Assembly (NCBI GenBank): GCA_964544485.1
Contig: CAZJBH010000003.1
Span: 1-36,994 of the forward strand
Source of the DNA: CAZJBH01 sp964544485
Lineage (GTDB): Bacteria; Patescibacteriota; Minisyncoccia; Portnoybacterales; UBA2143
DNA: 36,994 nt
Direction of reading: 5' to 3'
The position numbers and the translations under genes are program-made. This document shows, one piece after another, positions 6,569-15,288 of the stretch. The notes beneath the pieces are model-generated. The model was not told the DNA's origin and made no database searches. It worked only from the letters and a program-made list of their open reading frames with translations. Each line of letters begins with the position of its first letter. The stretch's first letter is position 1.

Positions 6569-7756
6569 TTAACTAAACATTAAAAAGTCTGGCTTATAAA
6601 GCAACAAAATCCCCAATAAAAGAATAATTATTCCTCCTACTAAGCTACTCCAATGACTATATTTATCAGTAACTCCAATTCTGCGCAAAGTTATTAAAGC
6701 GATTGCAAAAACAATCATATCATCAATCATAAATACAATTGTATAAAATAAAAGATAAAGATAATAAGACAAAGCGCTTAAATCGCTTAATGATAAAATT
6801 TTAGTATAAATCGCTGGCAAACCAGCTGAGCAAAAAAATTCTACCAAATTAACTCCAAAAGCTAAAATAATTACTCCCAAAAAAGTAGCTGGCAAAGCAG
6901 CTGATTCAGCAGTTTGTTTAGCTTTTTCTGATAATTTGCTTTTAATCTTGCTTCCATCCGGAGCTATTTGGCAAACTCCAGGCTTATGTTTAAAAAATGT
7001 TCTTAATTGCCAAATTCCGGCAAAAATCGCTAAAAAAGAAACAATTATTCTAGTGATAGTAACATAACCAATTAGCAAGAAAAAATTAAGCCAAGCAGAA
7101 AGAAGTAAATAATAAACAATCCCAGAAACTAAAATAAAAGTTCCGCCAACCAGCCAAATCCTTTTTCTTGATTTTAAATTAATTAATAAAGCAATTAAAA
7201 AAAGCAATACCCACATAGCACAAGGATTGAATCCATCTAGACCGGCTAAAACAAAAGTTAAAACTGGCAAAGATAATTTAGAAAGATTAATCTTGCCAAT
7301 AATCGGATAATCAATAATCTCATCTTTTTTTTCTTGAGTATCGTAATCACACTTCTGTATTTGATTCATTGGATCAGAACACTTTTTTTCTAAACAATTT
7401 TCAACTGCTGCTTGTATTTCCTGCCCTGTTGTCTGCTTATTTAAATATCCTCTAATTACTTGGTCGCCAATAAAAATAGTTGGCACTCGAACAGCCTTTT
7501 CCTCCCCGCATGCTTCCAAAAGATCTAATAATATTTTGGCATTATCACGATTATTAAAAACTTCATAAGAAACAACTTCTAAAAAAGAATATTTTTTTTC
7601 TAAATCATTTAAAAAAGGCTCTGCTTTATGACAGCTAGAACAAGTGCTTCCATAGAAAAAATAAATCTTAACTTCTTGCTTTGTTTGATCTGCTGAACTA
7701 AACAAAGGAATTAAACTAATTAAAACTAGAAAAAATAAAATAAATATTTTTTTCAT
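6569..7756 (-). CDS. Thioredoxin-like domain fused to CcdA/DsbD-type membrane domain
   Basis: 395 residues from the ATG at 7756, which gives a clean signal peptide (MKKIFILFFLVLISLIPLF) and lies one base after the mnmA stop; an ATG at 7774 would overlap mnmA. An exported thioredoxin-fold domain with a CSSC redox motif comes first. About six membrane helices follow, carrying the paired cysteines of DsbD/CcdA proteins in FNPCAMWVL and EFFCSAGLPAIY. It should pass reducing power from the cytoplasm to the cell exterior. It is last in the DUF5320-DUF134-mnmA operon. Confidence 0.82.
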   Translation of the reverse strand: MKKIFILFFLVLISLIPLFSSADQTKQEVKIYFFYGSTCSSCHKAEPFLNDLEKKYSFLEVVSYEVFNNRDNAKILLDLLEACGEEKAVRVPTIFIGDQVIRGYLNKQTTGQEIQAAVENCLEKKCSDPMNQIQKCDYDTQEKKDEIIDYPIIGKINLSKLSLPVLTFVLAGLDGFNPCAMWVLLFLIALLINLKSRKRIWLVGGTFILVSGIVYYLLLSAWLNFFLLIGYVTITRIIVSFLAIFAGIWQLRTFFKHKPGVCQIAPDGSKIKSKLSEKAKQTAESAALPATFLGVIILAFGVNLVEFFCSAGLPAIYTKILSLSDLSALSYYLYLLFYTIVFMIDDMIVFAIALITLRRIGVTDKYSHWSSLVGGIIILLLGILLLYKPDFLMFS

Positions 7757-7757
7757 A

Positions 7758-8846
7758 TTATTCAACTGAATCAATTATTCCTCCGCCTAAACAAGTCTGG
7801 CCAGAATAAACAACTAACCATTGCCCTGGAGTGATTGCTTTTTGCGGCTGAATAAAATTAAAAATTGTTTCTGAAGGTTTAATTTTTTCAAAAAAACCCT
7901 CTGTTAATTCTTGATTAAGTCTTGTTTTAGCTATTAATTTATCTTTTTTATCCGGCTTTTGGGAATTAATAAAATTAAAATTTTTTACTTTTACTTTTTG
8001 AGCAAATAAAGCTGGATCATCTTCTTGATTAGTAACAATTAATTCATTTTTATCCTGATTAAACCTAACTACATACCAAGGCCCATTAGGCAAATTTAAT
8101 CCCTTACGCTGGCCAATTGTGTAAAAAAATAATCCTGAATGATCGCCTAAATAATTTCCCTGCAAATCAATAATCTTTCCCGGTTGCTTGCCTAATTCTG
8201 ATTCTAAAAAAGCTGAAACTGACTGGGAAGAAACAAAACAAAGATCCTGGCTTTGTTTCATTTTTTTAAAATAATCAAATCCAGCTTTTTCCACAATTTG
8301 ATAAACTTGTTTTTTTTGATAATCTCCTAATGGAAAAAGCGTTTTAGCTAATTCTTGCTGAGTTAAAAGACAAAGAAAATAAGTTTGATCCTTTTTTTTA
8401 TCCTTGGCTCGCAATAATTGATATTCTCCCTGCTTTTGTTTAATTCTAGCATAATGCCCAGTAGCAATAAAGTCTGCTTTAAATTCTTCAGCTACTGCTA
8501 AAAGTTTTTTAAATTTGACTAAACGATTGCAAACCACGCAAGGATTAGGCGTTCTTTTATTTTTCAAAACTGAAAGATAATATTCAATTACTTGTTTTTT
8601 AAATTCTTTTTGCTGATCAACTATTTGATAAGGAACTTTCAACTTTTGACAAATTTTTTCAGCAATTTTAAAAGATTCGTCAGAACAGCAAACATTTTCT
8701 TTTAATTTATTTTTTGGACTTTGCCAGGCTGAATATTTGAAAGAAACTCCGACTAAATCAAAATCTTGTTTTTTTAACAAAATCAAAACAGCTGAAGAAT
8801 CAACTCCGCCGGATAAAGCAACAACTACTTTTTTCTTTTTTTTCAT
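7758..8846 (-). CDS. mnmA: tRNA-specific 2-thiouridylase MnmA
   Basis: Adds sulfur to uridine 34 of Lys, Glu and Gln tRNAs. At 362 residues it is the usual length. The ATP-binding PP-loop SGGVDS is at 12-17. The two catalytic cysteines are visible at Cys103 (NPCVVC) and Cys203 (DLCFVSS), and conserved FIATGHYAR and FYTIGQRKGL are present. Its ATG overlaps the DUF134 stop by four bases (ATGA), so translation is coupled. Placement with an Fe-S/NifX-linked regulator and a redox protein suggests sulfur-supply control. Confidence 0.95.
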   Translation of the reverse strand: MKKKKKVVVALSGGVDSSAVLILLKKQDFDLVGVSFKYSAWQSPKNKLKENVCCSDESFKIAEKICQKLKVPYQIVDQQKEFKKQVIEYYLSVLKNKRTPNPCVVCNRLVKFKKLLAVAEEFKADFIATGHYARIKQKQGEYQLLRAKDKKKDQTYFLCLLTQQELAKTLFPLGDYQKKQVYQIVEKAGFDYFKKMKQSQDLCFVSSQSVSAFLESELGKQPGKIIDLQGNYLGDHSGLFFYTIGQRKGLNLPNGPWYVVRFNQDKNELIVTNQEDDPALFAQKVKVKNFNFINSQKPDKKDKLIAKTRLNQELTEGFFEKIKPSETIFNFIQPQKAITPGQWLVVYSGQTCLGGGIIDSVE

Positions 8847-9130
8847 TCCTGATTTTTTTCAATAAATTTAATTGCTTTTCCTTTTACTAAAGCTTCAGCC
8901 ACTTTAGCTCGAGCAATTTCTAAAGTTCGCTGTAAAGTGCTTTGCGAAATATTCATTTTTTTAGCTGCTTCTTGCTGAGTATAATCTAAAAAATCACACA
9001 ATCGCAAAACCTCCAGCTCATCTGGTTTTAATTCAACTTCTTTTAAAGATTGTAAAGGCACTGCCCGAGGCTTAAAATAAGTTACCCGGGGAAAATGCCG
9101 AATCAATCTTTTTTTAATTGGTCTAACCAT
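8843..9130 (-). CDS. DUF134 (UPF0251) helix-turn-helix protein
   Basis: A 95-residue protein of the DUF134 family, which carries a helix-turn-helix like sigma-70 region 4. The start MVRPIKKRLIRHFP and the helix pair around TQQEAAKKMNISQSTLQRTL (residues about 51-70) are typical. Members usually sit beside DUF5320 and NifX-type genes. It is a probable DNA-binding regulator and the best candidate for recognising the operator shared by this operon and the NifX operon at 26 kb. It uses TGA as a stop, overlapping mnmA. Confidence 0.85.
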   Translation of the reverse strand: MVRPIKKRLIRHFPRVTYFKPRAVPLQSLKEVELKPDELEVLRLCDFLDYTQQEAAKKMNISQSTLQRTLEIARAKVAEALVKGKAIKFIEKNQE

Positions 9131-9135
9131 CTCTT

Positions 9136-9387
9136 TTATTTTTTTAACTCCTCAAGCCGAGATTCTATCTGCTTGGCTTCTTCGCGCAAAGCTTTTAATT
9201 CATCTTGAAGTGCTTGTTTTTCCTCTTGTTCTGTCGCCTGCGGAGCATTAAAAAATCTTCTGCCGCGTCCAACGCCATAACCGCGTCCAAAACCAAATCG
9301 CAGATTATTCCCAGGAGCGCATTTTCCCATACCGCGTCCGGTTCTTGGACCAGCTCCTTGAGGGCCAGTTCTATTTAAATTAGGCAT
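9136..9387 (-). CDS. DUF5320 family protein
   Basis: 83 residues. The N-terminal half is rich in glycine and arginine, with the family's GTGPQGAGPRTGRGMGKC-like pattern (here MPNLNRTGPQGAGPRTGRG) and a single cysteine. The C-terminal half is a coiled coil (about 50-83) ending in ELKALREEAKQIESRLEELK. The family is commonly found next to DUF134, NifX and Mrp-type ATPases, but its role is not known. It is the first gene of the operon and closest to the operator at 9457. Confidence 0.82.
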   Translation of the reverse strand: MPNLNRTGPQGAGPRTGRGMGKCAPGNNLRFGFGRGYGVGRGRRFFNAPQATEQEEKQALQDELKALREEAKQIESRLEELKK

Positions 9388-9432
9388 ATTTATATTTCTT
9401 TATTAATTAACAATGGCGCGACCTTAGATAAA

Positions 9433-9487
9433 ACAGCCATTGCTTTAGATATATTATGAGTATATACCCAAAACTAATGGCTGTCAA
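9433..9487 (-). promoter_or_regulatory. Promoter and operator of DUF5320-DUF134-mnmA operon
   Basis: Minus-strand TTGACA (9482-9487), a 17-base spacer and TATACT (9459-9464). Over the -10 box is a near-palindrome, plus-strand TGAGTATATACCCA (9457-9470), 12 of 14 positions symmetric. An identical 14-mer covers the -10 of the NifX operon at 26196. A perfect 9-base inverted repeat, ACAGCCATT (9433-9441) and AATGGCTGT (9476-9484), also brackets the core promoter. Confidence 0.75.
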
Positions 9488-9504
9488 GTATTATCTAAAA
9501 TTAT

Positions 9505-9882
9505 CTACTCTTGTAAAATAGCGTTGATAATTTTTTTTTGGTTAGAACTATCTTTAAAAAATTCCGGGAACCAAGAACCATACAAAAAAACCAAATCTCC
9601 TCTGCGCGGTTCCCATTCAAAAACAACCACTTTAATGTCAACATAATCTGTATTCACAGAAACTGCAAAATTGATTGCTCGCTTAGTCAGAAAAACAATT
9701 ACTTGAGGGTTAAAAATTTCAATTTCTTTTTTTAAATCAGGATAAACAGTTTCGTCACAAATAAGATACTCTTTAAATTCTTCCACTTTTGTAGAATTAC
9801 AAATTACTGCAAATAATTGTCTAACTTGTTGATTCAATAAAAATTCTTTCTCATCTGAAACCAGTAAAACTCGACTTAGCAT
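9505..9882 (-). CDS. Hypothetical protein
   Basis: A 125-residue soluble protein with alternating strands and helices. It starts MLSRVLLVSDEKEFLL, includes NPQVIVFLTKRAINFAVS and ends with FPEFFKDSSNQKKIINAI. The central strand and helix weakly recall the uracil-DNA-glycosylase fold, but I see no catalytic motif and do not claim it. A strong AAGGAGG site precedes the ATG. It lies 30 bases downstream of the pyrophosphatase gene and may share its transcript. Stop is TAG. Confidence 0.6.
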   Translation of the reverse strand: MLSRVLLVSDEKEFLLNQQVRQLFAVICNSTKVEEFKEYLICDETVYPDLKKEIEIFNPQVIVFLTKRAINFAVSVNTDYVDIKVVVFEWEPRRGDLVFLYGSWFPEFFKDSSNQKKIINAILQE

Positions 9883-9912
9883 TTTTTGCCTCCTTTTTAA
9901 AAGAACTTAAAA

Positions 9913-11880
9913 TTACAACAAAGGTGCAATAATTAAAGCAACAATCGCCATTAATTTTAATAAAATATTTAATGACGGACCAGCTGTGTCTTTAAAAGGA
10001 TCTCCAACCGTATCCCCGACTACTGCTGCCTTATGCGCTTCTGAACCCTTACCCCCCAAATTTCCTGCTTCAATATATTTCTTAGCATTATCCCAGGCTC
10101 CGCCTGCATTCGCCATAGTGACTGCCAGCAAAAAGCCGCAAACAATAGAACCTGCTAACAGACCGGCTAAAGCAGCTGGACCAAGAATAAAACCAACTAA
10201 AACCGGAACTAAAATGCTTAATAAGCTTGGAATAAGCATTTGCTTTAAAGCCGAAGCAGTAGAAATGCTAATACAGCGTTCATAATCAGGTTCGGTTTTC
10301 CCTGTCATAATTCCTTTAATTGTCTTAAATTGGCGGCGAACCTCTTCAACCATAGCCATAGCTGCCCGGCCAACTGCTTCCATAGCAAAAGCAGAAAAAA
10401 CAAAAGGCATTAATCCTCCAATAAACAAACCAATAATTACCCTATAATTCAAAATATCAATAAATGGCAAATGAACTGTTTGCCCGTAAGAAACCATTAA
10501 AACCAAAGCGGTTAAAGCAGCTGCGCCAATAGCAAATCCTTTGCCAATCGCTGCTGTGGTATTGCCAACCGCGTCAAGATCCTCGGCCTGCTCGCGAACA
10601 TCCTGTCCCATTCCAGCCATTTCAGCTATTCCAGCTGCATTGTCAACTACCGGTCCAAAAGTATCAGCTGCTAAAGTCATTCCCAAGGTAGAAAGCATGC
10701 CAACCGCAGCAATAGCAACGCCAAAAAGCTGTCCCCAGGAATAAGCCAGAAAGACTACAACTGCAACTGCTAAAACCGGAATAATCGTAGAAAACATGCC
10801 TAAGGCAAAACCAGAAATAATATTTGTTCCAGCTCCGGTTTGTGAAGCTTTAGCAACTCGCTGAGTCAATTTGTATTTATCAGAAGTAAAATATTCAGTA
10901 ATTAAACCGATAATCAAACCAGCTAATAATCCGGAAAGAAAAGACCAATAAAGATTAATTCCAAAACCAAGATATTTGATTAAGCCAAAAGAAGACAAAG
11001 CCATTAGAATAGTAGCTATCCAAATTCCTCGATTCAGCGCTTTATGACCAGATCCTTTATCAGCTGAACCAATTCTAACAAAAGCTCCGCTGATTAAACT
11101 AACTAAAATTCCCAAAGCAGCTAAACTTAATGGCAATAAAATACCGCCTGTGCCAGCTACTACTAATGAACCAATTACCATAGCAGCAATAATTGAATCA
11201 ACATAGCTTTCAAACAAATCAGCTCCCATTCCAGCCACATCTCCTACATTATCACCAACATTATCAGCAATTGTAGCTGGATTGCGCGGATCATCTTCTG
11301 GAATTCCGGCCTCTACTTTGCCGACTAAGTCTGCCCCAACATCAGCTGCTTTAGTATAAATACCTCCGCCAACTCGAGCAAACAAAGCAACTGAAGAAGC
11401 GCCAAAGCCAAAACCATAAATTATTACTGGATCCTTAAAAAAAACATATAATCCGCAAATACCTAATAAACCAAGCCCAACTACGCTTAAAGCCATAACC
11501 GAACCTGAGTTAAAAGCCATATTTAATCCTTTTCTAAAATTATCTTTTAAGCTAGTTGCGGTTTTAAGATTAGCTGTAGTAGCTATTCGCATGCCAATCT
11601 GACCGGCTAAAGCGCTTAAAAACGCGCCAACCAAAAAAGCAAAAGCAGTTCCTGAATTAAGAAAGAAATATAATAAAATAGTTACTAAAATAACAAAAGA
11701 AAACAAAATTTGATATTCTTTATTTAAAAAAGCCATTGCTCCTTTTTTAATTGCTTTGGCAATCTGGCTTGCTTTTCCCTCCTCAACTGGCTCTCGCTTA
11801 ATTTGCCAAGCTAAAAAAATAGCAAAAATTAAAGCTAAAATAGCAGAGCCAAAACAAAAAAATATTTGCCATGCATGCAT
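9913..11880 (-). CDS. hppA: Membrane-bound ion-pumping pyrophosphatase
   Basis: A 655-residue integral membrane enzyme with about 16 helices that couples pyrophosphate hydrolysis to H+ or Na+ pumping out of the cytoplasm. The substrate site is clear: [29 protein letters not shown], and the C-terminal [25 protein letters not shown] has alanine where K+-independent enzymes have lysine, placing it in the K+-dependent group. Whether it moves H+ or Na+ cannot be decided by eye. It would recover energy from biosynthetic pyrophosphate. Confidence 0.96.
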   Translation of the reverse strand: MHAWQIFFCFGSAILALIFAIFLAWQIKREPVEEGKASQIAKAIKKGAMAFLNKEYQILFSFVILVTILLYFFLNSGTAFAFLVGAFLSALAGQIGMRIATTANLKTATSLKDNFRKGLNMAFNSGSVMALSVVGLGLLGICGLYVFFKDPVIIYGFGFGASSVALFARVGGGIYTKAADVGADLVGKVEAGIPEDDPRNPATIADNVGDNVGDVAGMGADLFESYVDSIIAAMVIGSLVVAGTGGILLPLSLAALGILVSLISGAFVRIGSADKGSGHKALNRGIWIATILMALSSFGLIKYLGFGINLYWSFLSGLLAGLIIGLITEYFTSDKYKLTQRVAKASQTGAGTNIISGFALGMFSTIIPVLAVAVVVFLAYSWGQLFGVAIAAVGMLSTLGMTLAADTFGPVVDNAAGIAEMAGMGQDVREQAEDLDAVGNTTAAIGKGFAIGAAALTALVLMVSYGQTVHLPFIDILNYRVIIGLFIGGLMPFVFSAFAMEAVGRAAMAMVEEVRRQFKTIKGIMTGKTEPDYERCISISTASALKQMLIPSLLSILVPVLVGFILGPAALAGLLAGSIVCGFLLAVTMANAGGAWDNAKKYIEAGNLGGKGSEAHKAAVVGDTVGDPFKDTAGPSLNILLKLMAIVALIIAPLL

Positions 11881-12002
11881 ATTTTATTTCTGGAATCAAG
11901 GCAAATAACAAAACAATTTATTTTATCATCCGCTCTTAATTGCCAGTTACTTATTCTTAATCACAATTTTACACAAAAAATCTTTTTTGTCTAGATTTAT
12001 CC

Positions 12003-13262
12003 TTATTTTCTTAACGCATTGATTGGATCTAATTGAGCTGCTTTGCGAGCCGGATAAACTCCAAAAATCAAACCAATTATCATTGAAATGCTAAAAGCAA
12101 CTATAATTGCCAGCCAAGAAATGCTTAATGGCCAAGATCCAATCCCCTGGCTTTGAATAATTATAGCTGATAATAAAGACAAACTAATCCCTAAGATTAC
12201 TCCAATAGTTCCGCCTAATCCGGTAATTACCAAGCTTTCTATTAAAAATTGGTTAAGAATATCTTTTTTGCTCGCTCCAAGAGATTTGCGCAAACCAATT
12301 TCACGAGTTCTTTCAACTACTGAAACCAACATAATATTCATAATTCCAACTCCGCCAACTAATAAAGAAATAGCTGCTAAAAATCCAAGCAATAAATTTA
12401 GAATGACACTAATTTCATTAATCTGTTCTAAAATCTCTTCCATGGTAGTAATCATAAAATCATCTTTTTCTGGATCAGAAATATTATGATTTTTTCTAAG
12501 CATCTGAGCAATTTCTATTTTAGCCCGCGGAAAATATTCTGGGCTTTCCACTGATAAAGCAATTTCTGATAAATAATCTATTCCTAAAATTAACTTAAGC
12601 GTAGTCTTAAGCGGAATATATATAAAATCATTAATATCAATCCCGCCCATACTCATCATATCCATTGACTCAAAAACTCCAATAATTTTATAATTCTGCC
12701 CTTTAATCCTTAATTTCCTGCCAATTGGATCTTCTTGACCGAATAAATCCTCTTTTAAATTATGCCCTAAAACTGTTACTTTAGCTAAACTTTCTTCTTC
12801 ATCTTGAGTGAAAAACCTGCCTTGGGCTAATTCAGCTATTTTAAAAACTTCGGGAAAACCAGGACTGCATCCATAAATTAAAATCTGTTTTTCTTTTTCC
12901 TGATAATTAATCCATTCTTGTCCAAAAGCTTGTCCGGAAACTGCATTAATATACGGGAAACGATCTTTGTCTTGCAAATCATTAATATCTCTTCGTTTTA
13001 AAGTGGTAATTTTAACTCCCTGAGCCATAGAAGCAATGCTGCCAACATCGCCTGCTCCCGGAACCTTAACCGCAATATCAAGCATATTCTTGCCATAAGA
13101 CTCAACTTCATTCAAAACCAATCCTTTTAAGCTTTGCCCCATAGAAAGAATAATAACAACTGCGGTTACCCCAATCACAATTCCAAGAATAGAAAAAATA
13201 CTCCGCAAACGGTTTGCTTTTAAAGCGATCAAAGATTGTTTAAAAATAGAAGATAGTTTCAT
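12003..13262 (-). CDS. MacB-type ABC transporter permease (second copy)
   Basis: A 419-residue FtsX/MacB-family permease. It has an N-terminal membrane helix (about 20-42, FSILGIVIGVTAVVIILSMG), an extracellular MacB core domain (about 50-270) and three C-terminal helices. The conserved VGGVGIMNIMLVSVVERTRE and the ending YPARKAAQLDPINALR are present. It is the last gene of the exporter operon and closely related in plan to the permease at 13338, so the two may form a heterodimer. Confidence 0.88.
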   Translation of the reverse strand: MKLSSIFKQSLIALKANRLRSIFSILGIVIGVTAVVIILSMGQSLKGLVLNEVESYGKNMLDIAVKVPGAGDVGSIASMAQGVKITTLKRRDINDLQDKDRFPYINAVSGQAFGQEWINYQEKEKQILIYGCSPGFPEVFKIAELAQGRFFTQDEEESLAKVTVLGHNLKEDLFGQEDPIGRKLRIKGQNYKIIGVFESMDMMSMGGIDINDFIYIPLKTTLKLILGIDYLSEIALSVESPEYFPRAKIEIAQMLRKNHNISDPEKDDFMITTMEEILEQINEISVILNLLLGFLAAISLLVGGVGIMNIMLVSVVERTREIGLRKSLGASKKDILNQFLIESLVITGLGGTIGVILGISLSLLSAIIIQSQGIGSWPLSISWLAIIVAFSISMIIGLIFGVYPARKAAQLDPINALRK

Positions 13263-13270
13263 TTTAAGAT

Positions 13271-13330
13271 TAGAGGACGCTCCTTAATTTGAGGATGTTA
13301 GAGGACACGCCTTATAAAGAACGTCCTCTC
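13271..13330. repeat. Intergenic repeat with inverted GAGGAC units
   Basis: The 75-base gap between the two permease genes holds TAGAGGACG (13271-13279), TTAGAGGACACG (13298-13309) and the reverse complement CGTCCTCT (13322-13329). The second and third units can form a hairpin with a stem of about 7 pairs. The plus-strand T run after it does not serve the minus-strand genes, so it is more like a small repeat element or mRNA processing site than their terminator. Confidence 0.45.
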
Positions 13331-13337
13331 TACTTTT

Positions 13338-14570
13338 TTATTCATATCTTAAAGCATTAATCGGATCTAATTTAGAAGCCCGGCTAGCTGGCCAAAGTCC
13401 AAAAACCAAACCGACTATTATAGCGGTTAAAGTAGAAATAATGATTGAAAAAGGAGTAATAATATATTGCCAATCATAGCCATAAGCATTCACTCCAATA
13501 AAAATGCCTAAAGCAATTAATAAGCCAAAAATAATTCCAAAAATGCCCCCGATTAAAGTAATAATCATGCTCTCAACTAAAAAATGAAAAAGAATATTTT
13601 TTTGAGTTGCTCCAACTGCTTTGCGCAAACCAATTTCCCGGGTTCGCTCATTAACTACCACAAACATAATATTCATAATTCCAACTCCGCCGACAATCAA
13701 AGAAATAGCTGCTACTGCGGCTAAAAACATTTTAAGCGCGTCAGTAATTGTCCCTAACATAGCCAAAGCCTGATCAGTGCTGCGAACAGAAAAATCATCT
13801 TTAGCTGGATCTTGAATATTATGCCGATATCTTAAAGTTTCCTTAATTTGTGAAATAACTAAATCAATATTTTCAATATTATCTATTTTTGCTCTCAGAA
13901 AAGCCAAATGATCAATACCTAATAATATTTTTTGGGCTGTTTTAATCGGAATAAAAATTTGATTATCCTGATTTTGAAAAGCAGCAGTTCCGCGTTTTTT
14001 CATTACTCCGATTACTCTAAAACTGACTTGATTTATTTTTATCTTCTTGCCAATTGCGTCTTCAGATTTAAATAATTCTTCTTTAACCTGGTTTCCAATA
14101 ACCGCTACCCGAGCCAAAGCATTAACTTCTCCCTGCTTAAAAAATCTCCCTTTAGCAACTGATGTATCTTCTATTTGCGGATAATTTTCACTAACTCCAT
14201 TATAATCATAATCCTCTGATTCTCTAAAATAGCTAACTGTACCCCGTCCTTTAACATAAGCGCAAACTCCAATAACATGCTTTAAATCCTGAATCGCTAA
14301 ACCATCTTGATAAGTTAAAGTTGTCACCTCTATGCCAAAAACAGATGCTGGAGGAGCGTTTTCATCAGAAGCTCCGGGCAAGACTCCAACAATATTGCTC
14401 CCTAAAGCGCGCACTTGATCAAGCAAAAGATTTTGAGCACTAGCTCCGACTGCCATAATTGAAATTACTGCGGCAACCCCAATAACAATTCCAAACATAG
14501 TTAAAAAAGAGCGACTTTTTTGGGCCGCTAATATTTGAAAAGTCTGTTTTAAAACATTTATTAAATGCAT
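13338..14570 (-). CDS. MacB-type ABC transporter permease (first copy)
   Basis: 410 residues with the same plan as its neighbour: an N-terminal helix (about 20-42), an extracellular MacB core domain, and three C-terminal helices with VGGVGIMNIMFVVVNERTRE and the ending WPASRASKLDPINALRYE. It is two bases downstream of the ATPase gene, so it is surely its partner. The family forms ATP-driven pumps that work from the outer face of the membrane on peptides, toxins or lipoproteins; the substrate is unknown. Confidence 0.9.
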   Translation of the reverse strand: MHLINVLKQTFQILAAQKSRSFLTMFGIVIGVAAVISIMAVGASAQNLLLDQVRALGSNIVGVLPGASDENAPPASVFGIEVTTLTYQDGLAIQDLKHVIGVCAYVKGRGTVSYFRESEDYDYNGVSENYPQIEDTSVAKGRFFKQGEVNALARVAVIGNQVKEELFKSEDAIGKKIKINQVSFRVIGVMKKRGTAAFQNQDNQIFIPIKTAQKILLGIDHLAFLRAKIDNIENIDLVISQIKETLRYRHNIQDPAKDDFSVRSTDQALAMLGTITDALKMFLAAVAAISLIVGGVGIMNIMFVVVNERTREIGLRKAVGATQKNILFHFLVESMIITLIGGIFGIIFGLLIALGIFIGVNAYGYDWQYIITPFSIIISTLTAIIVGLVFGLWPASRASKLDPINALRYE

Positions 14571-14571
14571 T

Positions 14572-15288
14572 TTATTTTATCAGCCCATTTTTGGCTAAGC
14601 GCTGATTAGCTACTTTGCTATCTGCTAAAACTTGCCCATCCTTAAATTCTATTATCCGGCGAGCGCATTCAGCTACATATTTTTCATGAGTTACCATAAG
14701 GATAGTATGTCCTTCTTCATTTAAATCCTGTAAAATCTCCATTACTTCTTGGCCGGACCGGCTGTCTAAATTTCCGGTTGGCTCATCAGCTAAAATTAAA
14801 CTTGGCTGATTAATTAAAGCCCGAACAATTGCCACCCGCTGCTGTTCTCCTCCAGAAAGCTGATTAGGACGATAATCAACTCGATGTGAAAGGCCGACTT
14901 TTTCCAATAATTCTCTAGCTCTCTGATCAGCTTGTTTTTTATCTAAATCAGGACTATAAATAGTTGGCAATAAAACATTTTCTAAAACTGAAATCTTTGG
15001 CAAAAGATTGTATGATTGGAAAATAAAGCCAATCTTTTGGTTTCTAATACTGGCTAATTTTTCATCATTAAACTGATTCACATTCTCGCCTTCAAAAAAA
15101 TATTCTCCTTGAGTTGGCTTATCCAAAAAACCAAGAATATACATTAAAGTAGATTTTCCAGATCCAGAAGAACCCATAATTGCAGCGAATTGTCCTTTTT
15201 CAATTCCAAAAGAAACCCCGCGCAAAGCCGGGGTTACAGCGCCATCATTGACATAATTTTTGGCAATATTTTCTAATTTAATTAACAT
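14572..15288 (-). CDS. ABC transporter ATPase, MacB/LolD type
   Basis: A 238-residue cytoplasmic ATPase that drives the adjacent permeases. Walker A is GSSGSGKST (39-47), the signature LSGGEQQ (144-150), Walker B LILADE (164-169) followed by PTGNLD, and the switch histidine is His201 in VTHE. Its ATG directly touches the adaptor stop codon. The PTGNLD and ENVLLPTIYS features fit the MacB/LolD branch. Confidence 0.95.
   Translation of the reverse strand: MLIKLENIAKNYVNDGAVTPALRGVSFGIEKGQFAAIMGSSGSGKSTLMYILGFLDKPTQGEYFFEGENVNQFNDEKLASIRNQKIGFIFQSYNLLPKISVLENVLLPTIYSPDLDKKQADQRARELLEKVGLSHRVDYRPNQLSGGEQQRVAIVRALINQPSLILADEPTGNLDSRSGQEVMEILQDLNEEGHTILMVTHEKYVAECARRIIEFKDGQVLADSKVANQRLAKNGLIK

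Noticed and set aside
9986..10744. Plus-strand open frames inside the pyrophosphatase gene
   Set aside because: They are antisense shadows of a highly conserved gene, with no ribosome-binding site or family likeness.
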